The position numbers and the translations under genes are program-made. This document shows positions 7,331-14,493 of a stretch of DNA of 24,461 nt, one piece after another. Positions within the stretch are counted from its first letter, which is position 1. Each line of letters opens with the position of its first letter. The DNA is from JBMTVT01 sp049451635 (GTDB lineage Bacteria > Bacteroidota > Bacteroidia > Flavobacteriales > Flavobacteriaceae): NCBI GenBank assembly GCA_049451635.1, contig JBMTVT010000038.1:1-24461 (forward strand). Reading direction: 5' to 3'. The notes below the pieces were generated by a model, which did not search any database, was not told the DNA's origin, and was given only the letters and a program-made list of their open reading frames with translations.

Positions 7331-8230
7331 TTACAATTGTTCAACTAGCTTTTCAATGGAATTAAATATACTTACTTTTTGAGGAATATTATCAGCATTA
7401 AAATCAATTAATTTAGGGCCTAAAAGCATGAAATTTGTGTTATGTTTCTCTAATAATAAATTATTAAATTTATCAATATACTCAGAAATATTTTCTGCTT
7501 CAGGATACACCGTAAAATAAGATAAAAATGTAACCTCTTCAAAAAAGTCCAATAAATCCGTTAAACTTTCCATGGGTACACTTTCACCTAAAAATATGGT
7601 ATGATAGCCTTTACTTCTAAGTTGATAATTCACAAACAATAAACCGATATCATGAATTTCATTTTCAGGCAAAAAGAGAACAAATGTTTTAGTTGTAGGT
7701 TTTGGTTCTAGTAGTTGTAATCTTTCTATGTTTATTAGAATTTTTTGCTTGATATGTACAGATAAAAAATGTTCATGAGACGGAGTAATTGTGTTGGTTT
7801 GCCAAAGCAATCCAATTTCATTTAGAAGGGGTAAAAACACTGAATAAAATATTTCACTAAATGTTTTATTTTCTAAAAGATTATTATAAGTGCTGTAAAA
7901 TAAAACTTGGTCGAAGTTTATCATGGCCATTTTTAAGGCATTTATGGCATGGTCTTCAACTTTCGCCCGCGACGCTATTTCCCTAACTCTAATAGGTATT
8001 TCTTCTTCCTTTAAACTTGCAATTTTGGAAATTTTCAGCCCATTATTGTTTAGATAAGATATGTTTAAAAGCTTTTGGAAGCTAGTTAAACTATAATTTC
8101 TAATGTTGGTGTCTGTTCTATCCGGACTTAATAAATTGTATCGTTTTTCCCAAATTCTGATAGTGTGGGCTTTAATTCCAGTAAGGTTTTCTAAATCTTT
8201 AATACTAAAATTTACCTTAATATTGTTCAT
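7331..8230 (-). CDS. MerR-family regulator with CarH-like B12-binding domain
   Basis: The 299-residue product begins with a MerR winged helix (about 8-77; SIKDLENLTGIKAHTIRIWEKR). A helical bundle and a C-terminal Rossmann-like domain follow. It contains W143 with E153-H154, an exact Wx9EH motif, and E191-I-H193-D-I-G196, an ExHxxG cobalamin-binding motif. Both are hallmarks of CarH/LitR photoreceptors, where His of ExHxxG is the lower cobalt ligand. In Thermus CarH the residue after the Trp is His132, which ligates cobalt after photolysis. Here it is Gln144. The gene heads the crt operon, so it most likely controls crtIBZY. CarH proteins repress in the dark as tetramers and release DNA in light. 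That this one senses light or B12 is inference. Confidence 0.85.
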   Translation of the reverse strand: MNNIKVNFSIKDLENLTGIKAHTIRIWEKRYNLLSPDRTDTNIRNYSLTSFQKLLNISYLNNNGLKISKIASLKEEEIPIRVREIASRAKVEDHAINALKMAMINFDQVLFYSTYNNLLENKTFSEIFYSVFLPLLNEIGLLWQTNTITPSHEHFLSVHIKQKILINIERLQLLEPKPTTKTFVLFLPENEIHDIGLLFVNYQLRSKGYHTIFLGESVPMESLTDLLDFFEEVTFLSYFTVYPEAENISEYIDKFNNLLLEKHNTNFMLLGPKLIDFNADNIPQKVSIFNSIEKLVEQL

Positions 8231-8251
8231 TAATATTTAATTTATGTTAAA

Positions 8252-8259
8252 CAAAAATA
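8252..8259 (-). promoter_or_regulatory. Putative -7 box of the crt operon promoter
   Basis: Read on the minus strand this is TATTTTTG, a match to TAnnTTTG, 21 bases before the regulator's ATG at 8230. Copies of GTTAAAC/GTAAAC-like words surround it (8246-8252, 8271-8276, and inverted at 8324-8329), so it may lie inside an operator. No -33 TTG is found at normal spacing, which would suit a regulated promoter. Confidence 0.4.
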
Positions 8260-8361
8260 AACATAAAAATGTAAACTTTGTAAATTACTTGCTAAAAGTC
8301 ATAGTAAAAAGTAAAAAAGTTTTGTTTACCAAAGTGAAAATAAAAATATCTTATTAAGAAG

Positions 8362-8446
8362 TGCGCACGAGAAGACTCGAACTTCCACATCCTTAACGGA
8401 TACCAGCCCCTCAAGCTGGCGCGTCTACCAATTCCGCCACGTGCGC
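8362..8446 (-). tRNA. tRNA-Leu (anticodon GAG)
   Basis: An 85-nt class II tRNA reads 5' to 3' on the minus strand. The 7-bp acceptor stem GCGCACG/CGTGCGC is perfect, with discriminator A at 8362. The anticodon arm CCAGC-TTGAGGG-GCTGG gives anticodon GAG. A long variable arm (about ATCCGTTAAGGAT) is typical of Leu, and the T loop reads TTCGAGT. The CCA end is not encoded. Confidence 0.95.
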
Positions 8447-8591
8447 ATTAAAATGAGATGGCTAAAATAGAAAAAGTTACATAATGAAACTTATTTCATT
8501 TAAAAAAAATCAATATCCTTTTTACTCACCAATTTCATAAACAAATAAAGATAATCTTATCTATATGAGTTTGTAAAAAATACCATAAAGA

Positions 8592-8627
8592 AAAAACCTT
8601 GATAATCAATAAATTATCAAGGTTTTT
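8592..8627 (-). terminator. Hairpin terminator downstream of tRNA-Lys
   Basis: A perfect 15-bp inverted repeat, AAAAACCTTGATAAT and ATTATCAAGGTTTTT, surrounds a 6-base loop. On the minus strand it ends in a T run just after tRNA-Lys, so it should end that transcript before tRNA-Leu. Confidence 0.8.
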
Positions 8628-8641
8628 ATTTAGTCTTTTTG

Positions 8642-8714
8642 TGACCGGGCTGGGGCTCGAACCCAGGACCCTCTCCTTAAAAGGGAGATGCTCTACCAAC
8701 TGAGCTACCAGGTC
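8642..8714 (-). tRNA. tRNA-Lys (anticodon UUU)
   Basis: A 73-nt tRNA on the minus strand. The D arm is GCTC/GAGC, the anticodon arm TCTCC-CTTTTAA-GGAGA gives anticodon TTT, the T arm is CTGGG-TTCGAGC-CCCAG and the discriminator is A. The acceptor stem GACCTGG/CCCGGTC has an apparent U-C mismatch at pair 5-68, with the other six pairs sound. CCA is not encoded. Confidence 0.93.
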
Positions 8715-8749
8715 ATTTGTAATATACAACATCTTCCCGTTTGCGGGTG

Positions 8750-8757
8750 CAAATATA
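8750..8757 (-). promoter_or_regulatory. Putative -7 box for tRNA-Lys
   Basis: The minus strand reads TATATTTG, matching TAnnTTTG, 35 bases before the tRNA 5' end. A short GC-rich inverted repeat (CCCGTTTGCGGG, 8736-8747) lies between it and the tRNA. Confidence 0.35.
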
Positions 8758-8855
8758 AAATCTTTAATTAATAAAACCATACTTTTTTTAAAGAATTTTT
8801 CGTTTTTTTGCATCTTGTTGGTCTATGTTTTTAATAATCAATTTATAGCATAAAA

Positions 8856-9377
8856 ATGATAATAGTTTTAATTGGGTATATGGCTTCTGGAAAGTCTACT
8901 ATTGGGAAAAAATTGGCTAAGAAATTGAATTATAAATTAATAGATCTAGATGATTTTATTGAAGAAAAAGAAAACTTATCTGTAGCGGATATTTTTAAAA
9001 ACAAAGGCGAAATTTATTTCAGGAAACAGGAAACTTTCTATTTAAAAGAGTTACTTCAATCAAAAAGCAATATTGTTTTGTCTTTGGGCGGAGGCACACC
9101 TTGCTTTGGAAATAATATGGGAATCATATTAGGGGTACAAGATGTAACAAGTATTTATTTGAAAGCTTCAATAGGAAAATTGGTTAAAAACCTTATGAAG
9201 AAAAAAGATAAGCGACCTTTAATTGCTCATATTGAGACTAAGGAAGCTTTGGCTGAATTTGTTGGGAAACATTTGTTTGAGCGTGTACAATTTTACAATC
9301 AATCTGAATTTCATATTAAAACCGATGGTAAAAGTAAAAAGGAAATTGTTGAAGAAATAGTTTTAAAGCTATTCTAA
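8856..9377 (+). CDS. aroK: Shikimate kinase
   Basis: The 173-residue cytosolic enzyme phosphorylates shikimate at the 3-OH with ATP, step five of chorismate synthesis. It has the Walker A motif GYMASGKST (residues 7-15), the substrate-binding DLDDFIEEK segment, FRKQE with the shikimate-binding Arg, SLGGGTP in the middle, and the KKDKRPLI lid with its ATP-side Arg. Length is standard. The ATG at 8856 gives the usual MIIVLIGYM start. The 3' end overlaps the convergent phosphoribosyltransferase gene by 9 bp. Confidence 0.96.
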   Translation: MIIVLIGYMASGKSTIGKKLAKKLNYKLIDLDDFIEEKENLSVADIFKNKGEIYFRKQETFYLKELLQSKSNIVLSLGGGTPCFGNNMGIILGVQDVTSIYLKASIGKLVKNLMKKKDKRPLIAHIETKEALAEFVGKHLFERVQFYNQSEFHIKTDGKSKKEIVEEIVLKLF

Positions 9378-9872
9378 AACGGCTTCAAAGTTTTTGCCTT
9401 CTAAAACCACATTTACATGCTCATGTAATGAAGTGGAAAGTGAAATGCCTTTAAAATCGGCTTTTACAGGATATTTTTTATGGTTTCTATTAACCAAAAC
9501 AGCAGTTTTAAATTGCTTTAATGGTACATTTAAAAAATGTTTAACGCCATATATTAGTGTGGTTCCTGAGTTTAAAACATCATCAACAAGTATGACGGAT
9601 TTGTTTTTGTAATCATCTTCATGAATTGATGTTTTAACTTCTTGTAACGGATTTTTTTTATTGATGCTAACTTTACAAAGCACTGGATTGATATTAGATA
9701 TTTTTTGAAGTGCCGTTTTTAATTTTTTCGCAAAAACATAACCGTTCTTATCAATACCAGCCAATATAATTTCTTTCTCATTGACATTGGTCTCATAAAT
9801 TTGAAAAGCTATACGCCTAATTTTATGATTAATTTCATCATGATTAAGGATAACATTATTCTTAACGGTCAT
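9369..9872 (-). CDS. PyrR-like phosphoribosyltransferase
   Basis: The product is a 167-residue type I phosphoribosyltransferase. The PRPP-binding motif VILVDDVLNSGTTL is at residues 93-106, and the N-terminal HDEINHKIRRIAFQIYE helix resembles PyrR. The segment GIDKNGYVFAKKL matches the first phosphate-binding loop region. PyrR proteins bind pyr mRNA and may have uracil phosphoribosyltransferase activity, but nothing here shows the substrate. No pyr genes are near. It follows the S4-domain gene by 31 bases on the same strand, so they probably share a transcript, and it overlaps aroK tail-to-tail by 9 bp. Confidence 0.85.
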   Translation of the reverse strand: MTVKNNVILNHDEINHKIRRIAFQIYETNVNEKEIILAGIDKNGYVFAKKLKTALQKISNINPVLCKVSINKKNPLQEVKTSIHEDDYKNKSVILVDDVLNSGTTLIYGVKHFLNVPLKQFKTAVLVNRNHKKYPVKADFKGISLSTSLHEHVNVVLEGKNFEAVLE

Positions 9873-9903
9873 AATAATTTGATTAAAAAGTTAAATTATA
9901 AAA

Positions 9904-10275
9904 TTACTCATTTTCATCTGTAAAATCATCAATATCTCTCCTATCTTTTTTTGTAGGTCTACCGCTTCCTTTTTTTCTGTAGTAGTCTTTCGAGTATTTT
10001 AAAAGCTCTTTGGCTTCAAACTGTTCTTTTGGAGTAATATCAGTCCTATAAATATCAACTAATTTTGCGCCAACTCTACTTTCAGGAATATCATTAACGG
10101 TAAGCTTGTAGTTTATTTGGTCTTTTCTTAACTCAATGATATCTTGGGCATAAACTTCTCTGCCAGGTTTTGCAATATCTTGGTTTATGCGAACTTGCCC
10201 CTTCTTGCAAGCTGTTGTAGCAAGCGTTCTTGTTTTGTAATATCTCATGCACCATAAATACTTATCTATCCGCAT
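9904..10275 (-). CDS. S4-domain RNA-binding protein, Hsp15-like
   Basis: The 123-residue product starts with an S4 RNA-binding fold: MRIDKYLWCMRYYKTRTLAT, then CKKGQVRIN (residues 1-50), as in ribosomal S4 and Hsp15. The C-terminal half is charged and ends in KGSGRPTKKDRRDIDDF, as in Hsp15 homologues. E. coli Hsp15 binds free 50S subunits that carry a stalled nascent chain and helps recycle them. That role is inferred here from the family. It is probably the first gene of a two-gene transcript with the phosphoribosyltransferase. Confidence 0.88.
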   Translation of the reverse strand: MRIDKYLWCMRYYKTRTLATTACKKGQVRINQDIAKPGREVYAQDIIELRKDQINYKLTVNDIPESRVGAKLVDIYRTDITPKEQFEAKELLKYSKDYYRKKGSGRPTKKDRRDIDDFTDENE

Positions 10276-10451
10276 ATAATTATTCTAAAAACTACGTTAA
10301 TGTTGTTGTGCAAGATTATATTAAAATTGTATCTTGCGACCTCAAAAATAAGCAATAATGAAACACTCATAACTAAAAAATTTATTCACCTATAAAATTA
10401 TTTGTTTGAATGTTACATATGACTGCTAAAAAAAGAAATAAATTGTATCAA

Positions 10452-11423
10452 ATGAAAAAAGGAAAAGTAGCTTTATTAATTTTATGTTTATTTGTTGGTT
10501 TTTTGTCATGTAAAAAAGATGATGTTTTAGTTGTTCCTGAAATTGTAATAAGAGATAGAGCAGAACAGCAAATCATTGATAACGATTCTATACTTGCTTA
10601 TTTGGAGACACATTACTACAACAAAAGTGAGTTTGAAGGAAACACCAATCCTAAAATAGCAGATTTAACAATAACTAAAATTACTGACGAAGTTATTTCA
10701 AGCGATGCCGATTCGTTACTTATCAATGCTGTTGAAACCCATACAGTAGCCTATGCCGATACAGATTATGAATACTATATTTTAAGAATAAACCAAGGAG
10801 GAGGAGAAGGTTCTCCAAATTTTTCAGATACTGTTCGTGTAATTTATGAAGGATTTACCCTTGATGATAAAGTATTTGACAGTGCCGTAACTGAAGTAGA
10901 TTTTGATTTGGTGGGAAATGGTCAAACGACATTTGGTTTAGTGCCTATTTGGAGAAAGGTTATTCCGCAGTTTGAAACTGCAGAAGGATTTGATGAGTTG
11001 GGAGATGGAACAATAGCTTATTATAACCATGGAACAGGTGTTATGTTTGCACCTTCGGGCTTAGGCTATTTTTCGAATGCAACGGGTTTAATTCCAGCGT
11101 ATTCCCCTTTAATATTTAAGTTTGAATTGTATCATATGTTTGTAAATGACCATGATAATGATGGCATTCCTTCCTATTTAGAAGACCTAAATGGAGATGG
11201 GGAATATATAGTTAATTATGCTGATTTAACTGATGATACCGACGATGATACTGATGGAGACGGAACTCCTAACTATGTTGATTCAGATGATGATGGAGAT
11301 GGTATCTTAACGATTTATGAAGACATTAATAAAGATGGGGATCCAACAAATGATGATACCAATGGTAATAGTATACCTAATTATCTAGATAGAGATGATA
11401 TAGAATCCAATAGAAATAATTAA
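10452..11423 (+). CDS. FKBP-type peptidyl-prolyl isomerase lipoprotein with C-terminal Asp-rich repeats
   Basis: The product is 323 residues from the ATG at 10452. That start gives the lipoprotein signal KVALLILCLFVGFLSC with the lipidated Cys at position 20. A start at 10410 would place 14 polar residues before the signal. The middle region (about 120-235) resembles an FKBP domain: VRVIYEGFTLDDKVFDSA, then a WRKVIPQFETAEGFDELGDG bulge, then IPAYSPLIFKFELYHM as the closing strand. The last 80 residues hold repeated DxDxDG-type loops (DHDNDGIPSY, DTDGDGTPNY, DDDGDGIL, DKDGDP-like), as in thrombospondin type 3 calcium repeats. It probably acts as a periplasmic or surface-anchored folding helper. 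Isomerase activity is not proven. Confidence 0.85.
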   Translation: MKKGKVALLILCLFVGFLSCKKDDVLVVPEIVIRDRAEQQIIDNDSILAYLETHYYNKSEFEGNTNPKIADLTITKITDEVISSDADSLLINAVETHTVAYADTDYEYYILRINQGGGEGSPNFSDTVRVIYEGFTLDDKVFDSAVTEVDFDLVGNGQTTFGLVPIWRKVIPQFETAEGFDELGDGTIAYYNHGTGVMFAPSGLGYFSNATGLIPAYSPLIFKFELYHMFVNDHDNDGIPSYLEDLNGDGEYIVNYADLTDDTDDDTDGDGTPNYVDSDDDGDGILTIYEDINKDGDPTNDDTNGNSIPNYLDRDDIESNRNN

Positions 11424-11456
11424 ACAAAAAACCTCGCAATTTGCGAGGTTTTTTGT
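11424..11456. terminator. Bidirectional terminator between convergent genes
   Basis: Two perfect 16-base arms, ACAAAAAACCTCGCAA and TTGCGAGGTTTTTTGT, are separated by one base. The A-run/T-run flanks let it end both the FKBP gene (+) and the convergent beta-barrel gene (-). Confidence 0.85.
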
Positions 11457-11479
11457 TTTAATAAATTATCCACAAATAC

Positions 11480-12064
11480 TTATAGTATAAGCGACAAACT
11501 CAAAATCAATTGGTCTGGTCTTGTATCTAGTCTACTAGTGCCAATTCCATTATTACTTAAAAAAGTAGCTTCATTATCACTAAAACCACGTTCGTATCTT
11601 AAATCGATACCAAGTTTGTTAAGGTTTAAGCCTATGCCAAAATTCAAGCCTACTGTGAAATCATTTTCAACATCATTTATGGCAATGCCATCAAACTCTG
11701 AATCCAAAATATATTGAAAATAGGGGCCTCCAAATACACTCACCGGACCTAAAACTTTTAAACCAACCAACATGGGCGCATCAAGTTTTTTCATATTAAA
11801 ACTATCATCGTTGTAATCACTTTTGGTACTGGTATAAACCAGTTCTGGTTTAAAATATACTTGATTTCCAATTTTACCAAATATGCCAATGTGGTATCCA
11901 ACATTTCTGTCCGGATTTTTTGCGTTTGCACTAACCGATTCAAAATAGTTTCCATTGGTATTGTAATTTAAACCAGCTTTTAAGCCAATACCAGTTGCAG
12001 ATTGCGAGATTACTGTTGTTGGGATAATGATGGCAATCAATAAAATAAAAAATAGATTTCTCAT
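11480..12064 (-). CDS. Outer membrane beta-barrel protein
   Basis: The 194-residue product has a Sec signal peptide (MRNLFFILLIAIIIPTTVISQ). The mature part consists of alternating amphipathic strands separated by short turns: GIGLKAGLNYN, GYHIGIFGKIG, YFKPELVYTS, LDAPMLVGLKV, FTVGLNFGIGLNLNKLGIDLRYERGFS. It ends in LILSLSLIL with a hydrophobic C-terminal residue. This is the PorT/OmpA-like eight-strand barrel family common in Bacteroidetes (beta-barrel 'PorT family' proteins). Its specific role is unknown. It is convergent with the FKBP gene and divergent from tgt. Confidence 0.85.
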   Translation of the reverse strand: MRNLFFILLIAIIIPTTVISQSATGIGLKAGLNYNTNGNYFESVSANAKNPDRNVGYHIGIFGKIGNQVYFKPELVYTSTKSDYNDDSFNMKKLDAPMLVGLKVLGPVSVFGGPYFQYILDSEFDGIAINDVENDFTVGLNFGIGLNLNKLGIDLRYERGFSDNEATFLSNNGIGTSRLDTRPDQLILSLSLIL

Positions 12065-12247
12065 AATGTTCGTTTTTAAGATTTTGTAAATATTATCAAA
12101 AACGTTGCCAAAAGCATATTATTTTCTTTCATTGAATCATTTTCATTTTTCAGTTATTTATCTTTACTTCTAAATTTCATTTTATAAATGAGAGTCAATG
12201 AACCTCATATTAACCTAGGAAACCTATTTTTAAATTAAAAAAATATG

Positions 12248-12255
12248 TAGGTTTG
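12248..12255 (+). promoter_or_regulatory. Putative -7 box for the tgt operon within an inverted repeat
   Basis: TAGGTTTG matches TAnnTTTG, 24 bases before the tgt ATG. The same bases form the 3' arm of an inverted repeat (AAACCTA at 12220-12226, TAGGTTT at 12248-12254) with A/T-rich complementary sequence in between. That could be an operator or a chance hairpin. Confidence 0.35.
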
Positions 12256-12279
12256 CCATCTATTTATAGAGAATTACAA

Positions 12280-13410
12280 ATGAAGTTTGAATTAAAAGGG
12301 AAAGACTCTCAAAGTAGAGCAAGAGCAGGTAATATTACCACAGATCATGGTGTTATTGAAACACCTATTTTTATGCCAGTAGGTACGGTGGCTACTGTAA
12401 AAGGTGTTCATCAAAGGGAGTTAAAGAACGATATCAATCCGGATATTATTTTAGGAAACACCTATCACTTGTATTTACGTCCCCAAACCCAAGTTTTAGA
12501 AAGAGCTGGGGGTTTGCATAAGTTTATGAATTGGGATAGAAATATACTAACCGATTCTGGAGGTTATCAAGTATATTCGTTGTCGGCAAATAGAAAAATT
12601 AAAGAAGAAGGCGTTAAGTTCAAATCGCATATAGATGGTAGTTACCATACATTTACTCCAGAGAATGTTATGGAAATTCAACGAACTATAGGTGCAGATA
12701 TTATTATGGCTTTTGACGAATGTACACCTTATCCTTGCGATTATAATTATGCAAAACGCTCAATGCATATGACCCACCGATGGTTGGACAGATGCATCAA
12801 TCATTTAGAGAAAACACCTTTAAAATATGGTTATAATCAAGCTTTTTTTCCAATAGTCCAAGGTAGTACATATAAAGATCTACGCCAGCAATCTGCTGAA
12901 TATATTGCTAATGCAGGAGCTTTTGGTAACGCTATTGGAGGATTATCAGTTGGAGAACCTGCTGAAGACATGTATGCTATGACTGATGTGGTTTGCGCTA
13001 TTTTGCCAGAAGATAAACCTCGATATTTAATGGGCGTAGGTACACCTATCAATATTTTGGAGAATATTGCGTTAGGTGTAGACATGTTTGATTGCGTTAT
13101 GCCAACTAGAAATGCCAGAAATGGTATGTTGTTTACAGCTAATGGAACCATTAATATTAAAAACAAAAAATGGGAGCAAGATTTTTCACCAATTGATGAA
13201 ATGGATATAACTTGGGTTGATACCGATTACTCAAAAGCCTACTTACGTCATTTATTTACAGTGAACGAAAGATTGGGCGCCCAAATAGCAACCATTCACA
13301 ATTTAGGATTTTATTTATGGTTGGTTCGAGAAGCAAGAAAACATATATTAGCAGGAGATTTTAAAACATGGAAAGATAGCATGGTAAAACAAATGGATAA
13401 ACGTTTGTAA
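12280..13410 (+). CDS. tgt: tRNA-guanine transglycosylase
   Basis: The product is 376 residues from the ATG at 12280. It exchanges guanine-34 of GUN-anticodon tRNAs for preQ1 in queuosine synthesis. Substrate and catalytic motifs are intact: LTDSGGYQV (90-98, with catalytic Asp92), AFDECTPYP (144-152), GGLSVGEP (220-227), MGVGTP (251-256) and the nucleophile in MFDCVMPTRNARNG (269-282, Asp271). The C-terminal zinc site of E. coli Tgt (CxCxxC plus His) is not conserved: DITWVDTDYS at 309-318 occupies the Cys positions, while the later His in TIHNL (340) is kept. This may be normal in the phylum. lptF-like follows after 6 bases. Confidence 0.95.
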   Translation: MKFELKGKDSQSRARAGNITTDHGVIETPIFMPVGTVATVKGVHQRELKNDINPDIILGNTYHLYLRPQTQVLERAGGLHKFMNWDRNILTDSGGYQVYSLSANRKIKEEGVKFKSHIDGSYHTFTPENVMEIQRTIGADIIMAFDECTPYPCDYNYAKRSMHMTHRWLDRCINHLEKTPLKYGYNQAFFPIVQGSTYKDLRQQSAEYIANAGAFGNAIGGLSVGEPAEDMYAMTDVVCAILPEDKPRYLMGVGTPINILENIALGVDMFDCVMPTRNARNGMLFTANGTINIKNKKWEQDFSPIDEMDITWVDTDYSKAYLRHLFTVNERLGAQIATIHNLGFYLWLVREARKHILAGDFKTWKDSMVKQMDKRL

Positions 13411-13416
13411 ATAAAT

Positions 13417-14493
13417 ATGAAGATTTTAGATTGGTACATATTAAAAAGATATTTGTTTACATTTTTCATGATGTTACTGTTGTTTATCCCTATTGGTATA
13501 ACAGTACATTTAGCGGAAAAAATTGGAAAGATTTTAGAGAATGAAGTTCCTATTGGCGAAGTACTTTGGTATTTTTATGATTTTACCATCTACTTTGCTC
13601 ACCTTTTATTCCCTCTGTTTTTATTTCTATCAGTTATTTGGTTTACTTCAAAACTTGCCAATAATACCGAGGTTATTGCATTTTTAAGTTCTGGTGTATC
13701 ATTCTCCCGCTTTTTGAGACCTTACATGATTGGCGCCTTTATTGTTGGTATTTTAGCTATATTACTGGGGTTATTTTTAGCGCCTAAGGCAAGTGAAGGC
13801 TTTAATGATTTCAGTTATAAATACTTTAAAAAAGGAACAATAGCAGTTAATAACACTAATGTATTTAGGCAAATAAATGATAATGAAATTATTTATGTTA
13901 GTAGTTTTGATGTAAAAAATAGTTTGGGAAGTAACTTTACTTTAGAACATTTTGAAGACAACGAGCTTAAATATAAAATATCAGCAAATAGTATTAGATA
14001 TATAGAGGAAGACAGTCTTTATAGATTGACTAATTATGTTAAAAGAGATATTGGGGTCAATGAAGATAAATTGGAAATTGAAAGAAGAAAAGACACTATT
14101 TTTGATTTTGAAGTTGATGATTTAATCCCCGTTATTTACGCTGCTGAAACAAAAATGTATGGCGATTTAAAACGGTTTATAGCTAAGGAAGAGGCTAGGG
14201 GTTCATCAAATGTTGGACGTTTTAAATTAGTGCTTTACAGAAAATGGAGTTTACCTGTTTCAGTATTTATTCTCACAATTATTGCTGTGGCGGTGTCTTC
14301 AATAAAAAGACGTGGAGGTATGGGAGTTAATCTCGCAGTTGGTATATGTATAGCAATGGTATTTGTATTTTTTGATAAAATATTTGGAGTCATGGCAGAA
14401 CAATCCGATTTTTCACCAATCATTGCTGTATGGTTTCCTAACTTCATTTTTGGTATTTTAGCAATATATCTTTTGTATAATGCCAAACGCTAA
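13417..14493 (+). CDS. LptF/LptG-family lipopolysaccharide export permease
   Basis: The 358-residue inner membrane protein has the YjgP/YjgQ layout. Three N-terminal membrane segments lie within about residues 10-120 (LFTFFMMLLLFIPIGITV, then the AHLLFPLFLFLSVIWF and MIGAFIVGILAILLGLFL regions). A periplasmic beta-jellyroll domain of about 150 residues follows, then three C-terminal membrane segments ending in FIFGILAIYLLYNAKR. LptF and LptG with the ATPase LptB pull LPS from the inner membrane toward LptC and LptA. Sequence alone does not decide F or G. Its 3' end overlaps the next gene by 14 bases. Confidence 0.9.
   Translation: MKILDWYILKRYLFTFFMMLLLFIPIGITVHLAEKIGKILENEVPIGEVLWYFYDFTIYFAHLLFPLFLFLSVIWFTSKLANNTEVIAFLSSGVSFSRFLRPYMIGAFIVGILAILLGLFLAPKASEGFNDFSYKYFKKGTIAVNNTNVFRQINDNEIIYVSSFDVKNSLGSNFTLEHFEDNELKYKISANSIRYIEEDSLYRLTNYVKRDIGVNEDKLEIERRKDTIFDFEVDDLIPVIYAAETKMYGDLKRFIAKEEARGSSNVGRFKLVLYRKWSLPVSVFILTIIAVAVSSIKRRGGMGVNLAVGICIAMVFVFFDKIFGVMAEQSDFSPIIAVWFPNFIFGILAIYLLYNAKR

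Noticed and set aside
8448..8500. Inverted repeat AATGAAA / TTTCATT as a tRNA-Leu terminator
   Set aside because: It is upstream of tRNA-Leu on the transcribed strand, is short, and has no proper T run for that gene.
8535..8813. A 92-residue minus-strand open frame
   Set aside because: It runs straight through tRNA-Lys and its terminator, so the frame is a by-product of the tRNA sequence.
12205..12279. Possible preQ1 riboswitch before tgt
   Set aside because: An inverted repeat exists, but there is no preQ1-I-like C-rich loop with an A-rich tail. The hairpin overlaps the predicted -7 box, so it would not lie in the transcript.
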